A stretch of DNA of 64,000 nucleotides from Candidatus Poseidonia sp. (GCA_022426155.1 JAKMEE010000022.1:26610-90609); one strand, 5' to 3'; counted from the stretch's first letter, positions 9,134 through 18,232 are shown. Program-made: numbers and translations. The notes: generated by a model not told the origin, from the sequence alone.

Positions 9134-9958
9134 CTATTGTTCATCATCATCATGCCCGTTCGAAGAAAGTTGAAGCATGGAAAGAATACGTTGCATCCAT
9201 TGGAGCTTTTCCAGTTTCTGCTCCTTATTCGTCGTTCCAGACCACCTTCCAAGGTGGTCGGTTGAATAACCCACCAATTGAATATTGGCGCTGTTCACAC
9301 CACACCAATCTAGCAAACATGCCGCTCGGTCTCCGTCAGTGAACCCACCCACATTGGTAGCCCCTTCTAGCTCCGAAGGAATTTGGTGTGTGAGGATCAA
9401 TGGCGGTTGCCCCTGCTCTGCCCATAGCGGGAGCAAACGTTGCCATGCGCTGAGATTATCACCATGGGCATGAATCACCATAGGAATGCTTCGCAAGGCT
9501 GCTTTGTTGAGATGTTCAGCCCCATCTAAATCCGTAACAACGCACGCGACATCAGCATCATCGGGGCAGGCACCAACGGCTCCATCTGCAGCGACAAACA
9601 CGGTGCCGTTGGGCCAATCTTGTTTCAGAAACTCGCTGGAAGCTGCTGCTCCGACCAAGACTACCAGTGGGGCTTGAATCAATCGTTCTTTCAATTGAGC
9701 CAGGGTTGCTTCCCGAGCACTAAGACTCCAATGAGCGACCCCATAAGGTTCTGTGACGCTCATGGTTTGAATCAAATCCCTCGCACTCGCTTCATCGTCG
9801 GCAAGGGTCCAACCAAAGGCTTGACGCACCTCGTCTTGGATGGCGATAAGTCGCTTGAGTGCGCCCTCATCCATGGCTTTGGCACCAACCGATGCTTCAA
9901 GAAGCAATCCCATCGGAATGTTGAACTTCATAATCCGTGGCCGATAAGCCCAACCCAT
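9134..9958 (-). CDS. mptE: 6-hydroxymethyl-7,8-dihydropterin diphosphokinase, MptE type
   Basis: MptE (DUF115 family) makes 6-hydroxymethyl-7,8-dihydropterin diphosphate, the archaeal step towards folate or methanopterin-type cofactors. The product shows the family motifs in order: VFVAADGAVGAC, VVTDLDGAEHL, VIHAHGDN and GGFTDGDRA, the last being the characteristic C-terminal glycine/aspartate loop. I place the start at the ATG of MGWAYRPRIMKFNIP because the family begins with a Trp/Tyr helix of this kind; an upstream TTG at 9991 and a downstream ATG at 9931 are alternatives. It is divergent from priL, and the two starts are about 90 bases apart. Confidence 0.85.
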   Translation of the reverse strand: MGWAYRPRIMKFNIPMGLLLEASVGAKAMDEGALKRLIAIQDEVRQAFGWTLADDEASARDLIQTMSVTEPYGVAHWSLSAREATLAQLKERLIQAPLVVLVGAAASSEFLKQDWPNGTVFVAADGAVGACPDDADVACVVTDLDGAEHLNKAALRSIPMVIHAHGDNLSAWQRLLPLWAEQGQPPLILTHQIPSELEGATNVGGFTDGDRAACLLDWCGVNSANIQLVGYSTDHLGRWSGTTNKEQKLEKLQWMQRILSMLQLSSNGHDDDEQ

Positions 9959-10049
9959 GCCCGTTCCAGTCAGCCCCCCTCCGCTGACCAACGAGGTGAC
10001 TTTTGCGCGGTACCCATTTTTACCTCAAGCATCGACGTGGATTCAACAA

Positions 10050-11213
10050 ATGGCGATGACCCATTCCATTGATTTGAATGAATTGCTCGATGGGCCGTGG
10101 ATGGAAAAAGCTCGTCAGCGGGCAAGGATCCGACTTATTGATTCCGTTCAATCCAAGGAAGGAGTTCAGGTCGTTGGAGGCGATATCCATACAGAAGAAG
10201 GCAGGCTCATTGAAGCATTTTCATTCTATTATGCTCGCTTGGTGGTCTGCGCCAGTGAAGATGAACGGTTGGTCGCTCGCTGGGCTCAAGCAGAGGCTGC
10301 AAGAGCGGAACAATTGCTGATACAAGACGACGCCAATCTCGAACATCTCGCTAATACCTACATTTCCGAGACACGTAAAATTCAACAAGCCTCAGGTGCA
10401 CCAACTCTTGCCTCTTCGGGAATGAGCATGCGTCAGTTACGCCAAAACGCCTCCTCGGTTTGGAAAATAGGCCTCTCAGATTTCATTGAAATTTGTCCAA
10501 AGATTACCGGACCTCGTTGGCGCCTTCCCAACGTCGATGTAGAAGACGGTTGGATCACATTGCACAACGAGAAACAATACGCCTCCTCCGCTAAACTTGC
10601 TCGTCTTCTCCGCGAGCGAATCAAAGCTGGAATTGAGGCGGACGCATTAAGCAAAATGGCTGAAGTGACCACTGATTTAGCAGTTAGACTTGCCGAACCA
10701 GTCGGCATGGTCCGAAACCTCATGGCGAATAAGGCGAGTGAGGCCATCGCTTTGGTCGGTGCCGAAGAAAGTGATTGGCCACCATGCATGCAGAAAATCA
10801 TTGCAGACCTCGCCAATGGCGTGAACGTGAACCATTTCGGGCGTCTATTTTTGGCTTCCATGGCTGCTACGTTAGCGCTCCCCCAAGAAGCCTGCGTCGG
10901 CTTTTTCCGGGGCGCTCCCGATTTCAGTGAATCAACCACCACTTACCAAGTTGAACACGTCTATCAGCATGAATATACTCCTGCAGGATGTGGTAAATTG
11001 AAGGTCAATCACAATTGTCCAGTTCTTCCAGGGGATAATCGAACATGCGATCAATCTTGGATGGATCACCCACTCAAGTACATCAGGGCTACGCAACGTT
11101 GGAAGCGTTTGACCAGTACGCCTCCTTCAGAAACCTCGTCTCAATCTGATGCTTCGGATTCCGCACCCGAGACTACCCAAAGCACTGAAGAACCTGATTC
11201 CGGGACAAAATAA
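10050..11213 (+). CDS. priL: DNA primase large subunit PriL
   Basis: Regulatory, Fe-S-containing subunit of the archaeal/eukaryotic-type primase that makes RNA-DNA primers with PriS. With the start at ATG 10050 the protein is 387 residues. The N-terminal half is helical. The C-terminal domain carries four cysteines at about residues 282, 314, 323 and 333 (EACVG, GCGKL, NHNCP, RTCDQ), the expected ligands of the [4Fe-4S] cluster. An in-frame ATG at 9957 exists but would overlap mptE and adds residues (VSPPPLTNEVTF) that do not look like the family. The last 30 residues are a low-complexity Ser/Thr/Glu tail. Confidence 0.9.
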   Translation: MAMTHSIDLNELLDGPWMEKARQRARIRLIDSVQSKEGVQVVGGDIHTEEGRLIEAFSFYYARLVVCASEDERLVARWAQAEAARAEQLLIQDDANLEHLANTYISETRKIQQASGAPTLASSGMSMRQLRQNASSVWKIGLSDFIEICPKITGPRWRLPNVDVEDGWITLHNEKQYASSAKLARLLRERIKAGIEADALSKMAEVTTDLAVRLAEPVGMVRNLMANKASEAIALVGAEESDWPPCMQKIIADLANGVNVNHFGRLFLASMAATLALPQEACVGFFRGAPDFSESTTTYQVEHVYQHEYTPAGCGKLKVNHNCPVLPGDNRTCDQSWMDHPLKYIRATQRWKRLTSTPPSETSSQSDASDSAPETTQSTEEPDSGTK

Positions 11214-11251
11214 GGGGAATGTTCCAAAAGGTCCTAGCCTGACTTCGTCTC

Positions 11252-12853
11252 ATGAAGGGGGGCGAGACTGCACCGTCGGATGAAAAGCCCCGTCTTTCCT
11301 TATCGTATCGTTTTTCACGACGCTTTTTCCGCTTTCTTGCAAAGGTTTGGTTTCGCGAAATCAATGTTGTTGACGATGACCAACTTCCTCCCGAAGGTGG
11401 AATTCTCTTCATCACTTGGCACCCAAACGGACTCATTGATCCGTTGCTGATCAACGCTTCATTGGATGGAAAATTGACCACCATCGGGAAGCATACACTT
11501 TTCAAAATTCCAATTCTCGGCTTTCTGCTGCGTTCGGTTGGCTTTGTACCTGTCGAACGCCCTCAAGATAGTAAGAACAAGGAAGCCTCACGCAAACGCA
11601 ATGAAGTGATGCTTAACGGCGTTGGCAACGATGTTGCATTGGGGGGTCAAGCCCTTTTATTCCCGGAGGGTGTTACGCACGGTGAATCTGATGTAAAGCG
11701 TGTACGTTCAGGGGCAGCTCGTATTTTTCTTCATGCGCTTCGAGCAGCGGAAGAAAAAGGAAAACCTCTTCCTAATGTGGTCCCACTGGGGTTGCATTAT
11801 TCAGCATCTCATGCATTTAGAGAGCGAGCAGCTTTGGTGATTGAACGACCCATGAAATTCCCACCACACCCACCTCTTGATTCCGATAAAAAAGCACAAG
11901 ATCTTGCAGATAGAGCATGGATTTCTGAAGTCACAGAAGCGATTACAGTCGAATTACGCCGGGCGAATCTATCGAAAACAACTTGGCGTGAACGAGCCAT
12001 GATTTGGAAAGGTCGTAGTTTAGTTTATGCAGAAAAACAACGCCAAAGTGGAGGTGAATTACTCAAACCTTCCTACGCCGAATCCATTCTTGGAGCCCGT
12101 CGCCTTCGGGCTGGATGGGAATACATGGCACGCCATCAACCTGCCCAAACTGAACGCTTGGCGAAGGATTGCGAACATCATTTTTCCAATTTGGATGAAC
12201 GCGATATAACGCCTTACGATGTTGATTCTAGGCCTGAACGATTGACAACACTGGGATTTTTCCGAGCCGTCTGCTCATGGATTTGGGCGTTATTCTGGAT
12301 GTTTGGATTAGTGACATGGGGCGCTATTATTGGCAATTATGTCCCCTACAAAATCACGGCAAACCTTGGTTCCCTCTTGCATCGTCGGGGGATGGACACA
12401 TCGGTCATCGGCTCGGTGAAAGTCGGTTCGGCGATGATTCTCTTTCCACTCTGGTGGGCGTTTATGTCGGGGCTCCTGGCATGGTCCATCCTCGATGAAG
12501 CCAGCCCGCTGAATTCTTCCCTTGTGAGCCACTGGCTGCTTTCCTATGTCACATTTCTTCCTGCCGTGGGAGTCTTCCTCGTTTTCCTTATTTGGTGGCC
12601 AACCTCTGCGAGATTGCATCTGGAATTGTATGCCCGATTAATGCGGAGTACTCGACAGGTCAAACGATGGAATGCATGGAACGACGAATCAACGGATTGG
12701 GACGAATTGATGAGCGTACAACGATCACTCGCCGCCCGTTTGGTTGAGATTGGTGCAGGGTTGGTTCTGCCTGGAGACGAGGATTGGCAAGATCCACCCG
12801 CTGGTAAGGACGATGTTGATGTTGTGGAAATGCGGGCATCATTGGCTGCATGA
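11252..12853 (+). CDS. Glycerol-phosphate/1-acylglycerol-phosphate acyltransferase-like protein (PlsC superfamily)
   Basis: A 533-residue membrane protein with an N-terminal lysophospholipid/glycerol-phosphate acyltransferase domain. The catalytic His-Asp pair is in WHPNGLID (about residues 53-60), and the HX5D spacing is that of the eukaryotic-like GPAT/DHAPAT branch rather than the usual HX4D. The substrate-binding motif is present as LLFPEGVTHGE (about residues 134-144). Hydrophobic helices follow near residues 335-355, 385-410 and 430-450. Archaeal membranes normally use ether-linked isoprenoids made by unrelated enzymes, so this gene is of bacterial/eukaryotic flavour. It follows priL by 38 bases. 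The acyl donor and exact acceptor cannot be read from sequence. Confidence 0.8.
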   Translation: MKGGETAPSDEKPRLSLSYRFSRRFFRFLAKVWFREINVVDDDQLPPEGGILFITWHPNGLIDPLLINASLDGKLTTIGKHTLFKIPILGFLLRSVGFVPVERPQDSKNKEASRKRNEVMLNGVGNDVALGGQALLFPEGVTHGESDVKRVRSGAARIFLHALRAAEEKGKPLPNVVPLGLHYSASHAFRERAALVIERPMKFPPHPPLDSDKKAQDLADRAWISEVTEAITVELRRANLSKTTWRERAMIWKGRSLVYAEKQRQSGGELLKPSYAESILGARRLRAGWEYMARHQPAQTERLAKDCEHHFSNLDERDITPYDVDSRPERLTTLGFFRAVCSWIWALFWMFGLVTWGAIIGNYVPYKITANLGSLLHRRGMDTSVIGSVKVGSAMILFPLWWAFMSGLLAWSILDEASPLNSSLVSHWLLSYVTFLPAVGVFLVFLIWWPTSARLHLELYARLMRSTRQVKRWNAWNDESTDWDELMSVQRSLAARLVEIGAGLVLPGDEDWQDPPAGKDDVDVVEMRASLAA

Positions 12854-12914
12854 GGCTCGAGTATTGGACCTAGAAATACACGAATCCCCCCCATGTCGCA
12901 CAAGGGTTTGAATG

Positions 12915-12948
12915 AAAGGAGGCGCGTGGACCGTCCACAGGGGAGGCG
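12915..12948 (+). promoter_or_regulatory. Short inverted repeat and ribosome binding site before the DUF373 gene
   Basis: In the 101-base gap after the acyltransferase there is the near-perfect palindrome GTGGACCGTCCAC (arms GTGGAC and GTCCAC), followed by GGGGAGGCG, a strong ribosome binding site before the ATG at 12955. The palindrome could be an operator or chance; the ribosome binding site fixes the downstream start. Confidence 0.35.
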
Positions 12949-12954
12949 TAGGGA

Positions 12955-14076
12955 ATGAGGCGAACACTGGTATTGACGGTTGACCGAGACAACGATCTTG
13001 GCATTAAGACGTCCATTCGTGGCCCCGTTGTCGGACGACGGAATGTGCTGACTGCTGCCCTAAAGCTCGGCATCGCAGACCCAGAGGAAAGCGACACAAA
13101 CGCGATTCTCGGGGCCCTTTCTCAACACGATCTTTTGGTGGAAAATAAATCAGAAGAAGATGAAGTTGAAATTGCGATTCTGACCGGTGATGAAAAAGTT
13201 GGTATGCGCTCTGACCGTGCCATTGCGGCACAATTGGAAGAGGTTGTTTCAGCCTTCCAACCCGATGAAGCTATTCTCGTGACTGATGGTGCAGAAGATG
13301 AGAGTGTGCTACCCATCATACAATCACAGGTTCGTATTGACCATGTTGAGAAGATCATTGTGAAGCAATCCAAGGGTATTGAAGGGACTTACTATTACAT
13401 CATCAAGGCACTTGAGGACCCCAAATGGCGCTCTAAAATTATGATTCCATTTGGAGCGGTTATGGCCATCATGGGGCTGGGCATTATGCTGCCAAATGAA
13501 ATTGGAGGCATTGTAATTGGAGCCCTCCCACTCGTTGTTGGATTGTATGTTTTCAGTAAGGGGGCAGGTATCGAATCCACCGTGAATCGTGTCATTCAAG
13601 AAATGCGAGAAAACGCAGATGCAGCGATGTTTTCATCCTTGCTTTGGACCGCCACCCTCTTCAGCGCCATATTTGCAGTAGCCGAAGGTTGGCGTGCGTT
13701 TGGAACGCTTGAAAGTGAAGCGGCTACAGGGTCAATCATGTGGCTTACAGTCATTGATTCATCGCTTGCATGGATTGTCATTGCCTTCCTTACTTCGACA
13801 GCAGGATTCATGCTTTTACGTCTCAAACGAGGTTCATTCTCTGGCAGCCTCATTGTCCTGAGTGTCTTTGGCATGGTTGTCTACTCATTCCTCAATGCCG
13901 CACTCGGCATCTCCATCCTCGTATTGGAGGGTAACTCCTACCAATTCAGCGTCGACCGCATCCTCAATGACCTCACCACTCCATTGATTTGGGTCGTGGT
14001 ATTGTGGATGGTGATGACCATCGTGAGAACATTGCAAGCCAAGCAAGCTCAGGCAGACCGATACTGGGGCATCTGA
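12955..14076 (+). CDS. DUF373 family integral membrane protein
   Basis: Member of the archaeal DUF373 family of unknown function, 373 residues. The N-terminal soluble part starts RRTLVLTVDRDNDLGIKT, contains VVGRRNVLTAALKLGIADPE and the family-typical LVTDGAEDESVLPIIQS (about residues 109-125). The C-terminal half holds about six hydrophobic helices, beginning near residue 160 (IMIPFGAVMAIMGLGIMLPN) and ending near residue 360. The aspartate-rich start DRDNDLG suggests a nucleotide- or metal-binding fold, but no reaction is established for the family. It converges end to end with the CBS-domain gene. Confidence 0.88.
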   Translation: MRRTLVLTVDRDNDLGIKTSIRGPVVGRRNVLTAALKLGIADPEESDTNAILGALSQHDLLVENKSEEDEVEIAILTGDEKVGMRSDRAIAAQLEEVVSAFQPDEAILVTDGAEDESVLPIIQSQVRIDHVEKIIVKQSKGIEGTYYYIIKALEDPKWRSKIMIPFGAVMAIMGLGIMLPNEIGGIVIGALPLVVGLYVFSKGAGIESTVNRVIQEMRENADAAMFSSLLWTATLFSAIFAVAEGWRAFGTLESEAATGSIMWLTVIDSSLAWIVIAFLTSTAGFMLLRLKRGSFSGSLIVLSVFGMVVYSFLNAALGISILVLEGNSYQFSVDRILNDLTTPLIWVVVLWMVMTIVRTLQAKQAQADRYWGI

Positions 14077-14538
14077 TCACAGAACAAACTTCGGCATGAC
14101 TCGAGCCAAGGTCTTGTGACCCACTACGCCGATGAGCGTTCCTTCTTCATCAACCACTCCCAGTTGATTCAGGTCATGTGTGAGCATCAAAGCACCTGCT
14201 TTCAACAGGGGCGTTCCTTCTCTTACAGTAAGTGGGGGGTGAGTGAGCAGTTGTTGAGCCGGTATGGAATGCATCCATGCAATGTCCCTGTTGACAGTTT
14301 TTCGAGCTACGAGTTTCAACAAATCCACGGCGTGCAATCGTCCAAGAGGGGCGCCTTCCTCGTCCACAATGAAAATGTGGTCCCAATTGTTTCGCGTCAA
14401 GGTTTCAAGAGCAATTGCCATTGATTGGTTGGCACGTAGCGCCTTTGCTTTGTGCATGGTTTCTCCACAGGTAATGCGGCGTGCTGCATGATTTGCAGTT
14501 CGTCGTGTCAAACGTTGGGTTCGCGTCTTGCTGGCCAT
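14077..14538 (-). CDS. CBS-domain pair protein
   Basis: A small soluble protein built almost entirely of two CBS domains, modules that bind adenosine nucleotides and act as energy sensors. CBS 1 spans about residues 18-70 (TMHKAKALRANQSMAIAL, then HIFIVDEEGAPLGRLHAVDL) and CBS 2 about residues 85-145 (PLTVREGTPLLKAGALML, then LGVVDEEGTLIGVVGHKT). The start is placed at ATG 14538, giving 153 residues beginning MASKTRTQRLTRRTAN; a longer frame from 14640 adds residues with no family support. The basic N-terminus could contact nucleic acid. Partner unknown. Confidence 0.85.
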   Translation of the reverse strand: MASKTRTQRLTRRTANHAARRITCGETMHKAKALRANQSMAIALETLTRNNWDHIFIVDEEGAPLGRLHAVDLLKLVARKTVNRDIAWMHSIPAQQLLTHPPLTVREGTPLLKAGALMLTHDLNQLGVVDEEGTLIGVVGHKTLARVMPKFVL

Positions 14539-14681
14539 GGTTGTCTCATTCTCTGCCGACCGCCGACCCCTTTTGAAGCCTGTGTATTTTCCGCATGGGT
14601 GAAACCAACTTCCGGATAGTGGTAATGTGGTGCCGAACAATTCCCCTCAATTCCTAAATTCAAGAAGATGGTCGGGGTGGT

Positions 14682-15092
14682 ATGGGCACCATTCCCGATG
14701 TTGAATTACAGGCTGTTAATGCGATGCAGGGATATGACCAGATGCTAGAGGTAGACCGGTTATGCAAGCAGTATGGCTTCGATGAAGCCAGTATACGAAG
14801 CATGATGGCTTCCGCTACAGGGGCGGCCGCCCATTCATCACAACCAAGCCCTGAAATTCAAGAAACTCCGTCTCAAGTGAACAATGCTCCGATGAACGCG
14901 CGACCCAATTTGATTAACAAAGATCAATTTCGATTTGAATACGACCCCAGCCGAGAAGCTGCCGAACGACGGGAACAGGTGAAACAGGCGATTCTCTGTG
15001 CAGCCTGCGGCGTCGCTCTAGGAATTCCAGACATCCGACCAATCAAGGTCACATGCCCTGCATGCATGTACGAGACGACCTACCAGCAATGA
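14682..15092 (+). CDS. Hypothetical protein with C-terminal zinc ribbon
   Basis: No named family recognised. The 136-residue product has a helical N-terminus (residues 1-45), a Ser/Pro/Gln-rich linker, and a C-terminal pair of CxxC knuckles (LCAACG at about residue 107 and TCPACM at about residue 125), which predicts a zinc ribbon. Zinc ribbons of this size commonly bind nucleic acid or protein. GGGGTGGT directly precedes the ATG. It is divergent from the CBS gene and is followed after 37 bases by an unrelated hypothetical gene. Confidence 0.72.
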   Translation: MGTIPDVELQAVNAMQGYDQMLEVDRLCKQYGFDEASIRSMMASATGAAAHSSQPSPEIQETPSQVNNAPMNARPNLINKDQFRFEYDPSREAAERREQVKQAILCAACGVALGIPDIRPIKVTCPACMYETTYQQ

Positions 15093-15129
15093 ACGGACCC
15101 TTCATGAAGCCCACACGCCACGCTCGATC

Positions 15130-15948
15130 ATGCGAGATGGTTCTCCCCGCCTATGGCCTTACGCCCCAGCCAATTCGCCTCTTCCACTCCCCGACCGTGC
15201 CCTTTTCACGAGTTCCCAAGACGTTACCACGCTCACAGCTGACTTCGAGGACCTGAATTTGGATGCAATTCTTTCAGGCTCTGAACTGGCTGAACACTTT
15301 GCTCAATTTTTTATTGGCCAAACTCCACTCAATGACCATTTGAAGGCGCAAGAAGTCGATCTTCTGTCCAAGCGACACCCAATTTTATTGCTCGGTGAAT
15401 TGGCCAATCCCTATTGTTTGCAAGACATCAATATCGGACCACTCCCCATCTTTCCGTGCCGTATTCAAGATGTATGCCGAACTTGGGCAGATGGTTTAGA
15501 TTCAAGGTCAGCCTATCCTGGCGTGCACCATATAACGCTGGCACGAACACCAGGTTGGTGGGAGTCCGCCCACATCGGTATGGCGACTATTGAGCAAATG
15601 AAAGCCATGATGGCTTGGCTTGACAACGGTATCAAAGGTGTTTGGAAGGCTGTAAAACTGGATGAAGGTATCGTACGATTGGAGCATGGCCCCAACCTTG
15701 ACCCCCCCTCAAAGGAGGATGTCACATGGGATGGAAGCGTTGAGCGCGTTGAACGAGCATCACCACCTGGGACCGGGCCCTTTGTGGATTTGTCCATGAT
15801 TCGAGTTCCTATTCACACGCGCCATGGGTGCTACAACAATCGAGGCCGTTTGGCGCGTTGCGCCCATTTGAATCAACGAAATTTCCACGATAATCTCTTT
15901 CGAAAAGGCTCCTCTCACCGATGGGACGATGTGTTGTCAACCAAGTGA
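15130..15948 (+). CDS. Hypothetical protein
   Basis: A 272-residue soluble protein I cannot assign. Visible features are a proline-rich N-terminus (SPRLWPYAPANSPLPLPDRA), a central RHPILLLGELANPYCLQDIN segment, a Trp-rich stretch ARTPGWWESAHIGMA and a His/Cys/Arg-rich C-terminus (HTRHGCYNNRGRLARCAH). No signal peptide or transmembrane segment is seen. It is probably co-transcribed with the zinc-ribbon gene and overlaps the 3' end of the convergent ribD gene by 12 bases. The conserved-looking Trp and His residues suggest an enzyme, but that is a guess. Confidence 0.65.
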   Translation: MRDGSPRLWPYAPANSPLPLPDRALFTSSQDVTTLTADFEDLNLDAILSGSELAEHFAQFFIGQTPLNDHLKAQEVDLLSKRHPILLLGELANPYCLQDINIGPLPIFPCRIQDVCRTWADGLDSRSAYPGVHHITLARTPGWWESAHIGMATIEQMKAMMAWLDNGIKGVWKAVKLDEGIVRLEHGPNLDPPSKEDVTWDGSVERVERASPPGTGPFVDLSMIRVPIHTRHGCYNNRGRLARCAHLNQRNFHDNLFRKGSSHRWDDVLSTK

Positions 15949-16971
15949 TGATTGTCGCAGGTAATGATCAACGCTTTCTTCGCCCCATACCATGCCCCCA
16001 TTCAGCTTCATACCGTGCTGAAGCAAAAGTTCTTGAGAAATGTTTGATGGTACTGGAGTGGCATGCGTTTTCGATGAATGAATCAGATAGAATTCATCAA
16101 CCAAACCACCCTCCAAGAAGTGGTGGACGGTCGTCGGGCCACCCTCAATCAACACACGTTGGATGTCGCGGTCTCCCAATTGATTGAGTAAACTGGGGAG
16201 GTTGGAAAATGACGATTGAGCCAGAAGGGTTTCATGTTCATCATTCAGAAGTTGAGCTTCAGAGGGAGTTCTTCCTTTTGGGTCGATAACGACACGCAAA
16301 GGTTGGCGCTCCGCCCTTCCGTATCGCACGGTCAAAGCGGGGTCGTCCCGAACCACGGTTTCAACTCCGACTAGAATCGCATCACAATTCCGCCGTAATT
16401 CATGCACTTTTTCCAAGCACCCAAGTGATGTGAAACGTTCAGATTCTTTTGAACGGTCATCAACTGAACCGTTTGCATCAACCGCCATCTTGACAGATAC
16501 GAATGGTTTTCGATGTTCACACCAATGGAGAAATGCACGCATTTGCCTTGCCGCATCGTGTTCCAATAACCCGATTCGTGTTTCAATACCAGCATCCTGC
16601 AAGACCCGCATCCCCTTTCCTCTCACGGTAGGGTTGGGGTCCTCGTGCGCGATGATGACTTCACTTACACCAGCCCACATCAGAGCTTCTGTGCAGGGGG
16701 GAGTGCGCCCAAAATGATTGCAGGGCTCAAGAGTGACGTAGGCCACAGCGCCGTTGGGCGAGTGTCCTTTGGCTTCAGCATCATGAATGGCCATTTGTTC
16801 GGCGTGCAATCCGCCCAAATGGTCGTGCCACCCTTCTGCTATCACGCGACCGTCTTTGACCAAAATACACCCTACCAAAGGGTTAGGGCTCACCTTTCCG
16901 CGACCCCTTTCCGCGACGAGCAGAGCACGTTCCATGAAGTGACGTTCCTCCTCACTCCATTCCTTCGCCAT
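15937..16971 (-). CDS. ribD: Riboflavin biosynthesis bifunctional deaminase/reductase RibD
   Basis: Fused enzyme carrying out deamination of diaminohydroxyphosphoribosylaminopyrimidine and then reduction of the ribosyl chain. The N-terminal cytidine-deaminase-fold domain (about residues 8-135) holds the zinc motif HAEQMAIH followed by TLEPCNHFGRTPPCTEAL. The C-terminal reductase domain (about residues 155-335) is of the dihydrofolate-reductase fold, with FVSVKMAVDANGSV, CDAILVGVETVVRDDPALTV and VLIEGGPTTVHHFLEGGLVD. Many archaea use a separate reductase and lack this deaminase, so the fused RibD is bacterial-like. It is divergent from the lipid kinase gene, with about 200 bases between the two starts. 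Confidence 0.93.
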   Translation of the reverse strand: MAKEWSEEERHFMERALLVAERGRGKVSPNPLVGCILVKDGRVIAEGWHDHLGGLHAEQMAIHDAEAKGHSPNGAVAYVTLEPCNHFGRTPPCTEALMWAGVSEVIIAHEDPNPTVRGKGMRVLQDAGIETRIGLLEHDAARQMRAFLHWCEHRKPFVSVKMAVDANGSVDDRSKESERFTSLGCLEKVHELRRNCDAILVGVETVVRDDPALTVRYGRAERQPLRVVIDPKGRTPSEAQLLNDEHETLLAQSSFSNLPSLLNQLGDRDIQRVLIEGGPTTVHHFLEGGLVDEFYLIHSSKTHATPVPSNISQELLLQHGMKLNGGMVWGEESVDHYLRQSSLG

Positions 16972-17086
16972 GTGATTGCCACATGGCCCGAGTTCAAGAC
17001 CTCTTGCATTCGGTCCTACGTGGGTTATGTAGAAACGAGGTGCTGCGGCAAGATTGAATGAGCTCTAGCAACTTATGCACTTCGGG

Positions 17087-17101
17087 TTGAAATATATTCA
17101 A
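17087..17101. promoter_or_regulatory. AT-rich palindromic element between ribD and the lipid kinase
   Basis: The sequence TTGAAATATATTCAA has five-base inverted arms around ATATA and lies in the 196-base region between two divergent starts. It resembles a box A or a small operator. It is followed by another AT-rich stretch (AAAAAGAATAAG). No other gene-like feature is seen in the gap. Confidence 0.4.
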
Positions 17102-17167
17102 AAAGAATAAGATACGGAAAAGCGCAATTGGGGAAGGATTCAAGCCAACAAGCCTCTTCACTTGTGC

Positions 17168-18232
17168 ATGGGCTCCAATGGAACGAATGAGAACCCCGTG
17201 ACACTTCAGTTTGAAGCGGAACCAGATTCAAAGATTAAGAAAGGAGCCCATCGACCAGTATTTGCTCCTATTTTCACCCAACCTCCCGCACAAAGGAAAG
17301 CCCCAAAGCGCCTCCATTTGCTTGTCAATCCGTATGCAGGAAAGCGTCGTGGTCGTGCAACTGCCGATAAAGCCAAACTGCTTTTTGAAGAAGCAGGTGT
17401 CAATGTTGAGTTTCATGTATCGTCCTACAGCGGACACCTCGTTGAACTCGCTCAAAATTTGGAATTGAAGAAAGGAGACGCTATTGCAGTGGTTGGCGGG
17501 GATGGCAGTTTTTCAGAAGTCATCACTGGTCACTTGCAAAGTGGATCGTCATTTCACCCAATTTTCGGACTTATTCCAAGCGGAACAGGAAACTCACAAG
17601 CACATGATCTCGGTCTCAAAGACCTTGAAACCGCCATTCAAACCATTCTAGGTGGTCAAACCCAAACAATTGACCTTGCCCGAGTCCAAATGGCCAAAGG
17701 ACTACCGGGCCATGTTAATGGAAAGATGGTTCGGTACAGCCACAACCTTGTGACTTGGGGGCTTGGCGTCGATTCCACCCTCAAAGCTGAAAAAATGCGG
17801 TGGATGGGCCCCATTCGCTATGACGTGGGGATCTTGATGGCCATCATGGCCAATAATCGTCGGCAAGCTACACTCACGCTTGATGGGAAAGAGATGGAAG
17901 GTGATTACACGTTATTCCTCATTCAAAATAGTCAAACTGGAGGTTCTCTCCTCCCCCTTGCTCCTGGTGCCTCACTCGATGATGGTCTGATGGATATTGG
18001 GATTTTGAAGAAAATGACACGGCGAGGTATTCTCAAAGCCTTTGGGATGCTGAAGTCAGAGGGGAGACACGTGTTTCATCCTCGTGTGGATTACCATCGC
18101 TTTACTACACTTTCCATTGAAACTCCGACACCAGCAGCCATCAATGTGGATGGAGAGAACATAGGTTCTACGCCCCTGAACATGGAAGTCATCCCTCAAG
18201 CAATTGAGGTGTTCACTCCTTCTTTAGAATGA
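17168..18232 (+). CDS. Diacylglycerol kinase family lipid kinase
   Basis: A DAGK catalytic-domain protein (YegS/sphingosine kinase superfamily), expected to phosphorylate a lipid hydroxyl using ATP. Motifs in order: LVNPYAGKRRGR (about residue 54), the nucleotide-binding loop VVGGDGSFSEVI (about residue 109) and the glycine-rich IPSGTGNSQAHDL (about residue 139). The C-terminal domain has GGSLLPLAPGASLDDGLMD and ends with NVDGENIG, both typical. The start is ATG 17168; an upstream TTG six bases earlier is less likely. The first 40 residues are unrelated to the family. It overlaps the convergent lipoprotein gene by 9 bases. Confidence 0.88.
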   Translation: MGSNGTNENPVTLQFEAEPDSKIKKGAHRPVFAPIFTQPPAQRKAPKRLHLLVNPYAGKRRGRATADKAKLLFEEAGVNVEFHVSSYSGHLVELAQNLELKKGDAIAVVGGDGSFSEVITGHLQSGSSFHPIFGLIPSGTGNSQAHDLGLKDLETAIQTILGGQTQTIDLARVQMAKGLPGHVNGKMVRYSHNLVTWGLGVDSTLKAEKMRWMGPIRYDVGILMAIMANNRRQATLTLDGKEMEGDYTLFLIQNSQTGGSLLPLAPGASLDDGLMDIGILKKMTRRGILKAFGMLKSEGRHVFHPRVDYHRFTTLSIETPTPAAINVDGENIGSTPLNMEVIPQAIEVFTPSLE

